The notes under the pieces were generated by a model that did no database searches, was not told where the DNA came from, and saw nothing but the letters and a program-made list of their open reading frames with translations. A stretch of DNA of 64,000 nt, taken from assembly GCA_947846985.1 (NCBI GenBank), contig CANTUZ010000025.1:16242100-16306099 (forward strand), written 5' to 3'. The DNA comes from Fratercula arctica (Eukaryota; Chordata; Aves; Charadriiformes; Alcidae). A program made the translations under genes and the position numbers. Of the stretch, positions 1-9,775 are shown in pieces. Every line of letters begins with the position of its first letter. Position 1 is the first letter of the stretch.

Positions 1-840
1 AAAGGTAAAGAAACCTACATATGCGGTGGGCACAAGAGCAATGTTCAGCCATGATCAGAGGCTTAGGTGTGAGCACAGGAGGTTGCCACTTTGGCGCTGG
101 AAGAAGCAATGGCCTTTGAGTTTCTTCGGAGAGATGTTCCTTGCCTCCAAGGCAGCACAGAAAAAGGGATAGAGAAGACGGTCCATGGAGACTAGGCTAG
201 GAAGGACTAGGGGGAAGGACACAGTAGAAATAAGGAGGAATAGGAGGCAGTAGATTTATGCAGTGGAAGAAGAACTTCAACCTGGTAGCCCACCATGATG
301 GAGGCAGTGTTGGGCCAATTCTGTCATCCTGTGAAGACATGGTGCAATCTTGCATCTGTAGCTGGTTGCATTTGCAAGCTTAGCAGATATATTCATACCC
401 TGGCAGCAGATAGATGCTCTGAGAGCTGTGTGCAAGATGCTGCACAAGCCTAGCAGTCCCTACCCTATATGGTGAATGTCACAGAGCACAGGAGCTGTAT
501 ACATTTAAGGATGATCATCTGCACTTTCTTAGTTGGGAAAGGCCTGTCCTTCTCTTCCTTTCAAAAGTTCGTTGCACAGATGGACACAAATCTTGCTCCA
601 TGTAACAGCTTGACTTTGCCACAGAAATATTCACTAGCGATCCTTCTCCTGTTGAAGCTGGGGCAGTTTGCTACTAGCACCAGCAGAAGACAGGGCAGAA
701 TCCTTCCTGCTGTACACAGACCCAGAGTCAGGCTGTAACTACCCACAAGGCTGGTGGTGTAAATGGGACCAAAGCTGCCTCAGTGTCTTCTTATCACTCC
801 TCTGGTAAATCCATCCTTGGAAAATGATCCAGCTGTCTTG
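1..840. other. Unassigned noncoding DNA left of L1
   Basis: I recognise no repeat family, RNA gene or conserved coding frame here. The open frames are short (under 90 codons), lack recognisable domains and overlap on both strands. The segment ends at the target-site duplication of the first provirus. Confidence 0.6.
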
Positions 841-845
841 GCGGT
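841..845. repeat. Target-site duplication of L1, left copy (GCGGT)
   Basis: GCGGT lies directly before the TG of the left LTR and recurs at 6859-6863 directly after the CA of the right LTR remnant. A perfect 5-bp duplication marks L1 as one original insertion whose outer ends are intact. Confidence 0.85.
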
Positions 846-1180
846 TGTCCTGGTTCCGGCAGGGACAGGGTTAAGTATTCCATGCCATGTGAGCCACGCC
901 CACCCTGAGATTAAAAGGAGGGAGGGGGCAGGCAGTCCGTTCGGAGCAGGCTGGCGCGTCCCGGGTCCGGACTGGCGGGGAGCGGTGGTTACGTAATTGC
1001 GTTTGTATATTTCTCTGTCGGTATTATTGTTGTTGTTTTCTTGTTCCCTTTGCTGTTCTGTTAAACTGCCTTTGTCTCAACCCAAGAGTTTTGCCTTTTT
1101 CTTTTGATCCTTCCCGTACCGGGAAGCGCTGGGCGAGTGACATGTGGTTCTTTGTTGCCATCTGAGGCCAAACCACCACA
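846..1180 (+). repeat. L1 5' LTR
   Basis: The 335-bp LTR starts TGTCCTGG and ends CCACCACA, so it has the TG...CA termini expected after integrase processing. It aligns with both L2 LTRs (minus strand, 38174-38500 and 43989-44315), but the middle (about 930-990) is clearly more diverged than the ends. A possible TATA-like box is ATTAAAAGG at about 910. The stretch CCCGTACCGGG near 1115 is self-complementary. LTRs carry promoter and polyadenylation signals; I cannot place the transcription start. Confidence 0.88.
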
Positions 1181-1188
1181 GTCCTTTT

Positions 1189-1206
1189 TGGCACCCAACG
1201 TGGGGC
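1189..1206 (+). promoter_or_regulatory. Primer-binding site, tRNA-Lys1,2 type
   Basis: TGGCACCCAACGTGGGGC matches the complement of the tRNA-Lys1,2 3' end at 17 of 18 bases; L2 has a different single mismatch. It lies 8 bp after the LTR. This tRNA would prime minus-strand DNA synthesis. Mammalian HERV-L is named for tRNA-Leu, so the lysine site separates this avian lineage from it. Confidence 0.85.
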
Positions 1207-1284
1207 TCGAAGGGTTGAGACAACGACAGAATCCAACTAGAGCTTGAAAAAACGAATTTGTTAGGTAAATAGTCACTGATCACT

Positions 1285-1833
1285 ATGTTGCTTAGTTTGT
1301 TCTCATGGCTGTGTTATGTAAACTCTTATGTGTTTTATGCACTCCCTGTGATGATATTTGTTACTTCTGGGAGGGGGATGAGGATTATCATTTTACTGTC
1401 CTGTGCAATATCGGCTTATGATATGATAACATCACTTGTTAGATGGTTATTTTGGGGTGTTTATGTGGTATTGCTGTCCTGTCCGTACATTGGGCACCAC
1501 CTCTCAGAACTCATTAATAATTACACCCAGTCTATGGGGGAAACAGGGGGGGACACTTTCCCCAGGTCTTTTGCCTCCCTTTTCTCCTTCGGGTCAGGTA
1601 TGACAGCTTTTGAGAATTTTGAATATCCTTGGGATGCTCAGACCAGCATGTTCCTAGTGTTATGTCTCCTGAATATGTTCCAGGTCTCGTTTAGGGTTAA
1701 ACGACTATTTAAGACTACCACCCAGAGATCTGGCTGCAAGGCTGGACAGTCAGGGGTGGCATGGCATGTGGGAGAACATGGGCAGGTACCTAGAGAACTT
1801 CTCACCTCCAATGGTCTGGGACTTCACTCCTGA
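1285..1833 (+). CDS. Hydrophobic multi-membrane-segment ORF upstream of gag (unknown function)
   Basis: A 182-codon ATG-to-stop frame between leader and gag. Residues about 3-28, 31-50, 54-70 and 121-137 are strongly hydrophobic, so three or four membrane spans are plausible. Between them is a Gly/Ser/Phe-rich stretch with one N-glycosylation sequon (NYT, residues 79-81); the tail is basic and hydrophilic. It overlaps the gag start by about 56-68 bp in another frame. L2 has the same length and frame at 43336-43884: by eye 13 base differences, 8 changing the residue and 5 silent. I do not recognise the family, and ERVL elements known to me begin with gag. Possibilities are a small membrane protein (viroporin-like or a gag-leader analogue) or a captured cell fragment. 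A donor-like TTAG/GTAAAT at about 1262 sits just upstream, so splicing could skip it. Confidence 0.6.
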   Translation: MLLSLFSWLCYVNSYVFYALPVMIFVTSGRGMRIIILLSCAISAYDMITSLVRWLFWGVYVVLLSCPYIGHHLSELINNYTQSMGETGGDTFPRSFASLFSFGSGMTAFENFEYPWDAQTSMFLVLCLLNMFQVSFRVKRLFKTTTQRSGCKAGQSGVAWHVGEHGQVPRELLTSNGLGLHS

Positions 1834-3419
1834 ACAATTACAGGACCCTGATAGAGTAGTAGAATATCTGAAGGGAAAATGTTGTGGCTATTCTAGAGAG
1901 GCACAACTCACCGCACTGTGCTGGGCCCTGGCCAGTATCTACCAGACACTGCTCAGTGCTATGCAGCACCCTCAGGAGAAAGAGACAGAGACCAGACCAG
2001 CAGGCACTGCGGCCCCTGCGGCAGGCGCTGCGGCTGCTGCGGCCCCTGCGGCAGGCACTGCGGCTACTGCGACAGGCACTGTGGCTACTGCGGCTACTGT
2101 GACAGGCACTGCGACCCCTGCGACAGGCACTGCGGCTACTACGACCCCTGCAACAGGCACTGCGGCTACTACGGCTACTGCGACAGGCACTGCGACCCCC
2201 GCGACGGGCACTGCGGCTACTGCGACCCCCGCGACGGGCACTGCGGCTACTGCGACCCCTGTGGCAGCCACTGCAGCTACTCCAGCCCCGGTGACAGCCA
2301 CTGCCACTGAACCAGGGAAACAACCCGTGCCAGTATCCGTTGCCCCCATACAAAAGAAGAAGTACACAAAGAAATTGGTTCGCATAGTAAGAGATGACGA
2401 TGAACCAGGGCCATCACAAGGACAGGAGGAAGAGGCAGAACCAGAGATAATTACCCGATCCCTGTCCCTGAGTGAGATGCGGGGTATGCAAAAAGATTTT
2501 AGCCGACTTTCAGGCGAGCACATTGTCACCTGGCTGCTTCGGTGTTGGGATAACGGGGCCAGCAGCCTGGAATTAGAGGGTAGGGAAGCCAGGGAGCTGG
2601 GATCCCTGTCTAGGGAAGGCGGCATTGACAAGGCAATTGGAAAGAAGACCCAAGCCCTCAGCCTCTGGAAACGACTCCTGTCAGGCGTGAGGGAGAGGTA
2701 CCCCTTCAGTGAAGATGTTGTATGTCACCCAAGCAAGTGGACCACCATGGAAAGAGGTATCCAGTACCTGAGAGAATTAGCCGTGCGGGAGATGATTTAT
2801 TATGACTTGGACAACACAGACTTACCCACGGACCCTGATGAGGCGCACTGCACAAGGCCCATGTGGCGGAAGATTGTACGGAGTGCACCATCGTCATATG
2901 CCAACTCACTGGCAGTAATGGAATGGAAAGGTGAAGAAGGACCAACGGTGGATGAGGTGGCTGGCCAGCTCCAGCGATATGAAGAAAGCCTCTCTTCCCC
3001 CCTTGTCTCAGCTGTGGAGAAACTGTCCAGGAAGGTCCATCAACTTGAAGAGAATGTGTCCTACTCCCCACCTGTACGGGCCAGCATCTCAGCTATTAGG
3101 AGCAGGCATTTTCCCCACACAAGAGAGAGAGTACAAAGGGTACACACCACGAGGCACCCTGTGGTTCTACCTGCGAGACCATGGAGAGGACATGAGGAAG
3201 TGGGATGGACAACCTACTTGGATCCTGCGGGCACGGGTACAGGAGTTGCAAGGAAGGACAACCACAAAAGGGGATCCCTCCAGGAAAAGTGCCGCCCCAG
3301 TTTCCAGTGGACGGTTCCCCAGACAGAGCAGAAGGCCTGATCTTACTTCTGATCCTCTTGAAGGAACCTCCAAGTCATTTCTGCAAGAAGTGAGTACCGC
3401 ATACCATGACCAGTATTAG
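1778..3419 (+). pseudogene. gag: L1 gag (ERVL-type), frame change before its C-terminus
   Basis: Gag forms the virus-like particle. The frame opens from 1766; the second ATG at 1778 begins MGRYLENF, and its Gly2 could be myristoylated. L2 also uses this MGR start. An N-terminal region is followed by an Ala/Thr/Pro minisatellite (2003-2310), an acidic linker, and a capsid-like region from about 2470 to 3060 (for example RSAPSSYANSLAV). The first frame ends at 3340, but the expected C-terminus (TPRGTLWFYLRDHGEDM onward) is in the frame that runs to the UAG at 3417-3419. The frame change lies near an (AG)5 run around 3121-3132 and is the same in L2, so it was present in the shared ancestor or reflects recoding. 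No zinc-knuckle Cys-His box is visible. Confidence 0.75.
2003..2310 (+). repeat. Coding minisatellite with a 30-bp unit inside L1 gag
   Basis: Imperfect tandem units of 30 bp encode the ten residues ATPATGTAAT; the cleanest pair is at about 2190-2249. The stretch encodes about 102 residues, against about 31 in L2 (43076-43170), so the array grew or shrank by about 70 codons without breaking the frame. The unit has no stop in most frames on either strand, which explains the long overlapping open frames here. Confidence 0.85.
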
Positions 3420-4349
3420 AGGGGCCCTGCCTCCAGCCAGGTGGAGGAAAGGGACAACCGGGTTTATTGGACAGTGTGGACTCGATGGCCTGGCACATCA
3501 GACCCACAGGAGTATAAGGCTCTAGTGGACACAGGAGCACAGTGCACTCTGATACCATCAAGCTATAGAGGGGCAGAACCCATTTGTGTTTCTGGGGTCA
3601 CAGGGGGAGCCCAAGAGTTGACTGTATTGGAGGCTGAAGTGAGCCTAACTGGGAATGAGTGGCAAAAGCATCCCATTGTGACTGGCCCAGATGCTCCATG
3701 CATCCTTGGTATAGATTACCTCAGGAGAGGGTATTTTAAGGACCCAAAGGGGTATCGGTGGGCCTTTGGCATAGCTGCCTTGGAAACGGAGGAAGTTAAA
3801 CAGTTGTCCACCTTGCCTGGTCTCTCGGAGGACTCTTCTGTTGTGGGGTTGTTGAGGGTCGAAGAACAGCAGGTGCCGATTGCTACCACAACGGTGCATC
3901 GGCGGCAATATCGCACTAACCGAGACTCTCTGATTCCCATCCATAAGCTGATTCATCAACTAGAGGTTCAAGGAGTGATCAGTAAGTCTCGCTCGCCTTT
4001 TAACAGTCCCATATGGCCGGTGCGAAAATCTAATGGAGAGTGGAGGCTAACTGTAGACTATCGTGGCCTGAATGAAGTCACGCCACCGCTGAGCGCTGCC
4101 GTGCTGGACATGCTAGAACTCCAGTAGGAACTGGAGTCCAAGGCAGCCAAGTGGTATGCCACGATTGATATAGCAAATGCATTTTTCTCAATCCCTTTGG
4201 CAGCAGAGTGCAGGCCACAGTTTGCTTTCACTTGGAGGGGCATCCAGTACACCTGGAATCGACTGCCCCAGGGGTGGAAACACAGCCCCACCATTTGCCA
4301 TGGACTGATCCAGACTGCACTGGAACAGGGTGAAGCTCCAGAACATCTG
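3420..4349 (+). pseudogene. pol: L1 pol, first part: protease and N-terminal RT
   Basis: This continues the gag C-terminal frame after the UAG at 3417-3419, an arrangement that fits gag-pol production by stop readthrough. The aspartic protease motif LVDTGAQCTLIP is at about 3522-3557. RT follows with GVISKSRSPFNSPIWPV and TVDYRGLNE, as in the fingers/palm of retroviral RTs. An in-frame UAG at 4125-4127, also present in L2, interrupts RT before the first catalytic Asp region (ATIDIANAFF, about 4160). At 4349/4350 a 106-bp segment present in L2 is missing. It contains the YIDD catalytic motif, and because 106 is not a multiple of three the reading frame shifts exactly as seen. Confidence 0.85.
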
Positions 4350-6499
4350 GAAGTAAGGTCAAGGGACCTGCGCAGGAGATCCATTTTTTAGGAATAAAAT
4401 GGCAAGATGGACGCCGTCAGATCCCAATGGATGTGATTAACAAAATAGCAGCTATGTCTCCACCAACTAGTAAAAAGGAAACACAAGCTTTCTTAGGCAT
4501 TGTGGGTTTTTGGAGGATGCATATCCCAGATTACAGTCTGATTGTAAGCCCTCTGTATCAAGTAACCCGGAAGAAGAACGATTTTAAATGGGGTCCTGAG
4601 CAACAACAAGCTTTTGAACAAATCAAACAGGAAATAGTCCATGCAGTGGCCCTGGGGCCAGTCCGGGCAGGACAAGATGTTAAACATGTGCTCTACACCG
4701 CAGCCGGGGAGAATGGCCCTACCTGGAGCCTCTGGCAGAAAGCACCAGGGGAGACCCGAGGTCGACCCCTAGGGTTTTGGAGTCGGGGATACAGAGGATC
4801 CGAAGCCCACTACACGCCAACAGAAAAGGAGATATTGGCAGCATATGAAGGGGTTCGAGCTGCTTCAGAGGTGGTTGGTACAGAAGCACAGCCCCTCTTA
4901 GCACCTCGACTGCCGGTGCTGGGCTGGATGTTCAAAGAAAGGGTCCCCACCACACATCATGCAACTGATGCTACATGGAGTAAGTGGATTGCACTGATCA
5001 CACAGCGAACTCGAATGGGAAACCCCAGTCGCCCAGGAATTCTGGAAGTGATCATGGACTGGCCAGAAGGCAAGGATTTTGGAATGCCACCAGAGGAGGA
5101 GGTGACGCATGCGGAAGAGGCCCCACCATATAATAAACTGCCAGAAAATGAGAAGCAATATGCCCTGTTCACTGATGGGTCCTGCCGGATTGTGGGAAAG
5201 CATCGAAAGTGGAAGGCTGCTGTGTGGAGTCCTACACGACAAGTTGCAGAAGCCAGTGAAGGGCAAGGTGAATCGAGCCAGTTTGCAGAGGTGAAAGCCA
5301 TTCAGCTGGCTTTGGACATCGCCGAGCGAGAAAAATGGCCAGTCCTTTATCTCTACACTGACTCATGGATGGTGGCAAATGCTCTGTGGGGATGGTTACA
5401 GCAGTGGAAGCAGGGCAACTGGCAGCGCAGAGGCAAACCCATCTGGGCTGCTGAACTATGGCAAGATCTTGCTGCCCGGATAGAGAATCTGGTTGTGATA
5501 GTACACCATGTAGATGCCCATATACTCAAGAATCGGGCCGCAGAGGAACATCAGAACAACCAGCAGGTGGATCGGGCTGCTAGGATTGAAGTGCCTCAGG
5601 TGGATCTGGATTGGCAACATAAGGGTGAACTATTCATAGCTCGGTGGGCCCATGAGACCTCAGGCCATCAAGGAAGAGATGCGACATATAGATGGGCTCG
5701 TGACCGAGGGGTGGACTTGACCATGGACACGATTGCACAGGTCATCCATGAATGTGAGACATGCGCTGCAATCAAGCAAGCCAAGTGTTTGAAGCCTCTT
5801 TGGTATGGAGGACAATGGCTGAAATATAAATATGGGGAGGCCTGGCAGATTGATTATATCACACTGCCACGAACCCGTCAAGGCAAGCGTCATGTGCTCA
5901 CAATGGTGGAAGCAACCACTGGATGGCTGGAAACATACTCTGTGCCCCATGCCACTGCCCGGAATACTATCCTGGGCCTTGAAAAGCAAGTCCTGTGGCG
6001 ACATGGTACCCCAGAGAGAACTCAGTCGGACAACGGGACTCATTTCCGAAACAGCCTCATAGACACCTGGGCCAAAGAGCATGGTTTTGAGTGGGTATAT
6101 CACATCCCCTATCACGCACCAGCCTCTGGGAAGATAGAACAGTACAATGGACTGTTAAAAACTACACTGAGAGCAATGGGTGGTGGGACCTTAAAACATT
6201 GGGATGCACATTTAGCAAAGGCTACCTGGCTAGTTAATATCAGGGGATCTACCAATCGGGCTGGCCCTGCCCAGTCAAAACTTCCACGTACCGTCGAAGG
6301 GGATAAGGTCCCTGTAGTGCACATGAAGAATATGTTGGGGAAGACAGTCTGGGTTAGTCCTGCCTCAGGCAAAGGCAAACCCATCCGTGGGATTGCTTTT
6401 GCCCAAGGACCTGGGTGCACTTGGTGGGTAATGCGGCAGGATGGGGAAGTCCGATGTGTACCTCATGGGGACTTGATTTTGGGTGAGAATAGCCAATGA
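4350..6499 (+). pseudogene. pol: L1 pol, second part: RT end, RNase H and integrase in one open frame
   Basis: After the RT deletion the frame is open for over 700 codons to the stop at 6499; the first ATG is at 4427. It holds the RT thumb/connection, then RNase H with FTDGSC (about 5167), a Glu in EVKAIQLALD, YTDSWMVAN (about 5355) and a final Asp in DRAARIE. Integrase follows: the zinc domain with H-x4-H (HETSGH) and CETC, catalytic Asp in WQIDYI, then SDNGTHF and Glu in GKIEQYNG, with 35 residues between the last two acids as in the D,D-35-E family. Integrase joins viral DNA to the host. An intact 2.1-kb frame suggests fairly recent insertion, but it cannot be produced from a normal gag-pol transcript of this copy. 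Confidence 0.88.
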
Positions 6500-6766
6500 A
6501 TCAAATTGTGTGTAACACTGTCACTGTATGTCCTCGTTACTATAATTGCTATCAGCTGTACTGCAGTAAGAATCACCCAAATTAAGGACAGATGGACTTT
6601 GATGAAGAATTGAGTAAAGCAAAGTGGTGATGGGATCAGAGCTGATGCCCAGCAACTTCCTCAAGATCTGCATCTTTAGCCCATGGACTGTGTGCATGAG
6701 CTACGCCGGGTACACTAGTCAAATGTTCCGAAAACTGTAAGATCTGGGCGTGGCAAAATGGTATGG

Positions 6767-6782
6767 AATAAGGGGTGGATAA
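6767..6782 (+). promoter_or_regulatory. L1 polypurine tract
   Basis: AATAAGGGGTGGATAA lies directly before the right LTR. L2 has the same tract against its right LTR (38501-38516, minus strand). It primes plus-strand DNA synthesis in LTR elements. Confidence 0.7.
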
Positions 6783-6858
6783 TGATCCTTCCCGTACCGG
6801 GAAGTGCTGAGTGAGCGACACGTGGTTCTTTGTTGCCATCTGAGGCCAAACCACGACA
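6783..6858 (+). repeat. L1 3' LTR remnant (76 bp)
   Basis: The first two bases (TG) are followed directly by ATCCTTCCCGTACCGGGAAG and the rest of the LTR end to ACGACA. Compared with the 335-bp left LTR, 259 bp (nearly all of U3) are deleted. The outer end and GCGGT duplication are intact, so the deletion came after insertion. Confidence 0.85.
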
Positions 6859-6863
6859 GCGGT
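6859..6863. repeat. Target-site duplication of L1, right copy (GCGGT)
   Basis: Identical to 841-845. Confidence 0.85.
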
Positions 6864-9412
6864 ACAGCCTAGTCTGCCTTCAGAGCCCCGGGTTTATGGC
6901 TGACAGGTCTCAGCAATGACTCAGCCCTATGTGGAGCAAAAGAATAGATGAAGAGCTGAAAAATTAGAATCAATTGCAATGAACATCATCGCTCTTTAGC
7001 AAGATAATGTGTGTAGAAAGTAGGGGTGGAATGTATGAAGAGATGGCTCATTAAATATCTCAGTCATCTTATGGGGTAACCACTCATGCAGAAACAGTGA
7101 AAGAAAGCAGACACACCGAAGCTTTCTATGGGTTGCTCACTTAGCTCAAGTGACTTACTGAGTGGCCCTAGATTTCCTTTCTAGTCTTTGGAGAGTAAAA
7201 GAGGCACCTTCAAGTCCCATTCATATCACAGCTAAGCATTGTTCCTCTCTACCTCCACAGACTTTGCAGAGTTTAAGGTAAATGGACTCTAAGCTGAGTC
7301 TCCCACAATGCAGAGTTGATAACTAAAGTCTGGTCAGAAGCTGCTGTTAAAAGTTTTCCTGTGATAGATGTGTCAGGTCACCTAGGACTACTGCGCTGAC
7401 AGCACAGGTTGCAAGGACATGACTAAAGTTATGTTTGCTCTAATTGAGGCTTTGACTGAGATTCATTTCCCCTCATTTTATAGACCTACAGTGTAACTAT
7501 CTCCTTCACAGGTAGTCACTCAAGGCCCTCATTATAACTGCCAGAGAGAGACAGGCTCCTTCTGGCCGTGGTTCAGAGTCTCACCTTGACCAGTCCTTCA
7601 GGACAAAGTGAATTGGGACCTAACAAGTCCTGTCTGTCTTCACTAAAACTGACCTGGAGTGAATTGCTCATATCAAGGTGTCTGCATCTTGAATCTGATC
7701 ATTAGGACTTTAAGCCATTATCAATGGCTACTCAATGTTCAAGGAGAACAGTCTTAGGTTCCACTCAGATGCTTCAAAGAAGAAACTGGGTTGGAGGAAT
7801 ATCAGCATTTACCAGATGTATTTGGCTATGATCTGGTCAGTGGAGCAAGTTCTTGGTCAGTGTTACCTGCAGCAAAGATACTTTGCATAACCTGTCCTTG
7901 TGCAAAGACCCTAAATGCTTTGGAATTATGCTCCTTTATCTCCAAGGCACCACTTCTGAACTAGGCTGTATATACTTGTCTTCATAACCTTACTTTTACT
8001 CACAAATTTACTCCAGCAATACCCAAAGTTTATACCTGTTCCCAGCAAAGTGAATTGCTTTTCTTAAACAGATGAGTTTGGCTGGTGTCCAGTCTAACAC
8101 AGATGCCTAACGCCTCTCAATTTCAGGCTACTGATGAAGCAGTCCACATAACATAGGTATCTAACTCCTCTGTCTAATCAACAGAGAAAGGCATTTGTCT
8201 CTGTAGCTCCCCAGAGGGAAAGTCAGTCTGCCCAAGTTTGAGACCTGAAAAAGAGATGGTGCACTTGAAAGCCTGTTTCATCTCACTCACTCAATCGACC
8301 TAAATTTATTACTGCTTATTACAAACCTTGCCTAAACACAGGTACATCAGCTGTGTGGGCAGGATATGTCCCTAGAGACCATCAACAGGTCTTCACCTCT
8401 CCACTGACTAGGTAGGTGCTCTAGACCTCTGCTTTAGAATGACAGCTTCATTTGGTGCTTGAAATACGGACTCAAGTTAGGCAGACAGGACGACTACACA
8501 TGATTTTCATATGAAAGTACATCTTCTAGGGGTTTGGGTTTTTTGTTCTTTTAGCCTCAGCAAGCCCTAAACAGTCAACTATACATGTATACATGTGTGT
8601 GTGCATTGCATCCACAACGTCTGAAGGTGCATGTGGAGGACAGACAGAGGGATGGTAGTACCCTGCCATAGGTTGGGTCAGGTTGACCAATGACAAGACA
8701 ACAGATGCTCTCCCTCACCTCTCACTCCAAGAAAAGGAAGAAGAGAAATAAAAAGATTTATAAGTTCAGGAAAAACTAAACTACTTAATTTTTACTTTAT
8801 TATTAATATTTCATTAAAACAATGAAATAGATAAAATAAACACAAATATACACAAAACCATAACAAGCTCCCAGCGAGACGTCACCAGAAGGCACTGGGA
8901 AAGTTCCAGGCTGGACTCAGTGACAAATGGTAACTGGAACACACTGACCAGGATGAAACCGCAAATGAGCTTACAGGGTCCTCCCCATGCAGCAGTCACC
9001 AAAGAAAGACAACCACTGAAGAAAAGCTGACATAACCCCTTTGATACCTCAGCTTTTATACTGAGCAGGGCAGATGGGACAGAATACACGATTGGTCACT
9101 TTGGGTCACCTGACCTGCCCACTCCTCCCCACAGGTGCAACCCCTCCACAGGGTAAATAAGCAAGTCAGCTGACCCTGGCTGCCACAGTAAGAAGTATAA
9201 GCAAGAGCCTCTCTCACTGAACAGAAAGTTGGCTCTGCTTCACCCCAAACCAGGACACACCCACTCCAAATCCAATGGTCACTGGCAGAACTACCTGGTC
9301 CTTCCTGATCCACCCATAAGGCAAAATGTTTTCCCCAGTCAAGGTTATGTCCAAGAACCTCTCCTCAGCTTCAGGGTTGCCTGCGACTAGCACAGGAGGG
9401 AGTGTGCCGGTG
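6864..9412. other. Unassigned noncoding DNA between L1 and K-A
   Basis: There is no recognisable coding frame, LTR or CR1. A perfect 8-bp inverted repeat (ATTTCATT/AATGAAAT) at about 8808-8828 lies in an AT-rich patch. Open frames at 8814-9313 on the minus strand show no domain I recognise. Confidence 0.55.
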
Positions 9413-9418
9413 CCTATA
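9413..9418. repeat. Target-site duplication of K-A, left copy (CCTATA)
   Basis: CCTATA is repeated at 14963-14968 on the other side of the element. Six-base duplications are usual for alpha/beta-type retroviruses. Confidence 0.85.
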
Positions 9419-9744
9419 TATGGAGCATTGATTCACGGACTCTGGCAGGGTATGGAACAAAGACCTTTATTACAACAATTTTCCAAGCTTTATAGGTACA
9501 AGCACCCTCCACGCGCAGGCAGCATCCTACTGATAGGTTGAAGGTCGATTGCCACGCGCTTCTCGGTGTCTTCCGATGGGTCGTCTCTCTCTGTTCACGC
9601 GGAGTAGCAGCTTTGCTTTCACATTCCTGTTCTTGCTGATATCTCCTGACGCTTGCTTATCTTTTCTCTCAAGGCATCTCTCAAGGATACAGCTTTGTCT
9701 CACCAAGGTCAAACAGATCCCCTATGCTACTCCCTATCTCTAAA
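9419..9744 (-). repeat. K-A 3' LTR
   Basis: 326 bp, differing from the K-A 5' LTR at 8 positions by eye. The element's terminal CA is mutated (ends CCATA). The start next to the polypurine tract reads TTTAGAGATAG rather than the TGTAGAGATAG of both 5' LTRs, an oddity shared with the K-B 3' LTR. Confidence 0.88.
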
Positions 9745-9775
9745 ATTCCCCCTTTTTGTTAAGCTTGCTAAGCTG

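Larger units (their letters stand above)
846..6858 (+). mobile_element. ERVL-like (class III) endogenous retrovirus L1, env-less
   Basis: Order seen: 335-bp LTR, primer-binding site, small hydrophobic ORF, gag, pol (protease, RT, RNase H, integrase), polypurine tract and a truncated right LTR, flanked by GCGGT duplications. There is no env between integrase (ends 6499) and the right LTR. The RNase H and integrase order and the style of the integrase place it with ERVL/class III elements (family knowledge). It is inactive: a 106-bp deletion removes the RT active site, a UAG interrupts RT, and 259 bp of the right LTR are gone. A close relative, L2, lies inverted at 38174-44315. Confidence 0.9.

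Noticed and set aside
1918..2631. Cys-rich plus-strand frame (1918-2310) and long Ala/Val-rich antisense frames (1838-2353, 1972-2631) over L1 gag
   Set aside because: They arise because the 30-bp coding minisatellite has few stops in any frame. They have no counterpart of similar length in L2.
3645..6420. Numerous 60-150 codon minus-strand frames over L1 pol, mirrored over L2
   Set aside because: They are shadows of the pol frame; no domain, start context or extra conservation.
6500..6766. An env gene in L1
   Set aside because: Only about 270 bp lie between integrase and the polypurine tract; no env-like frame is present, as expected for ERVL.
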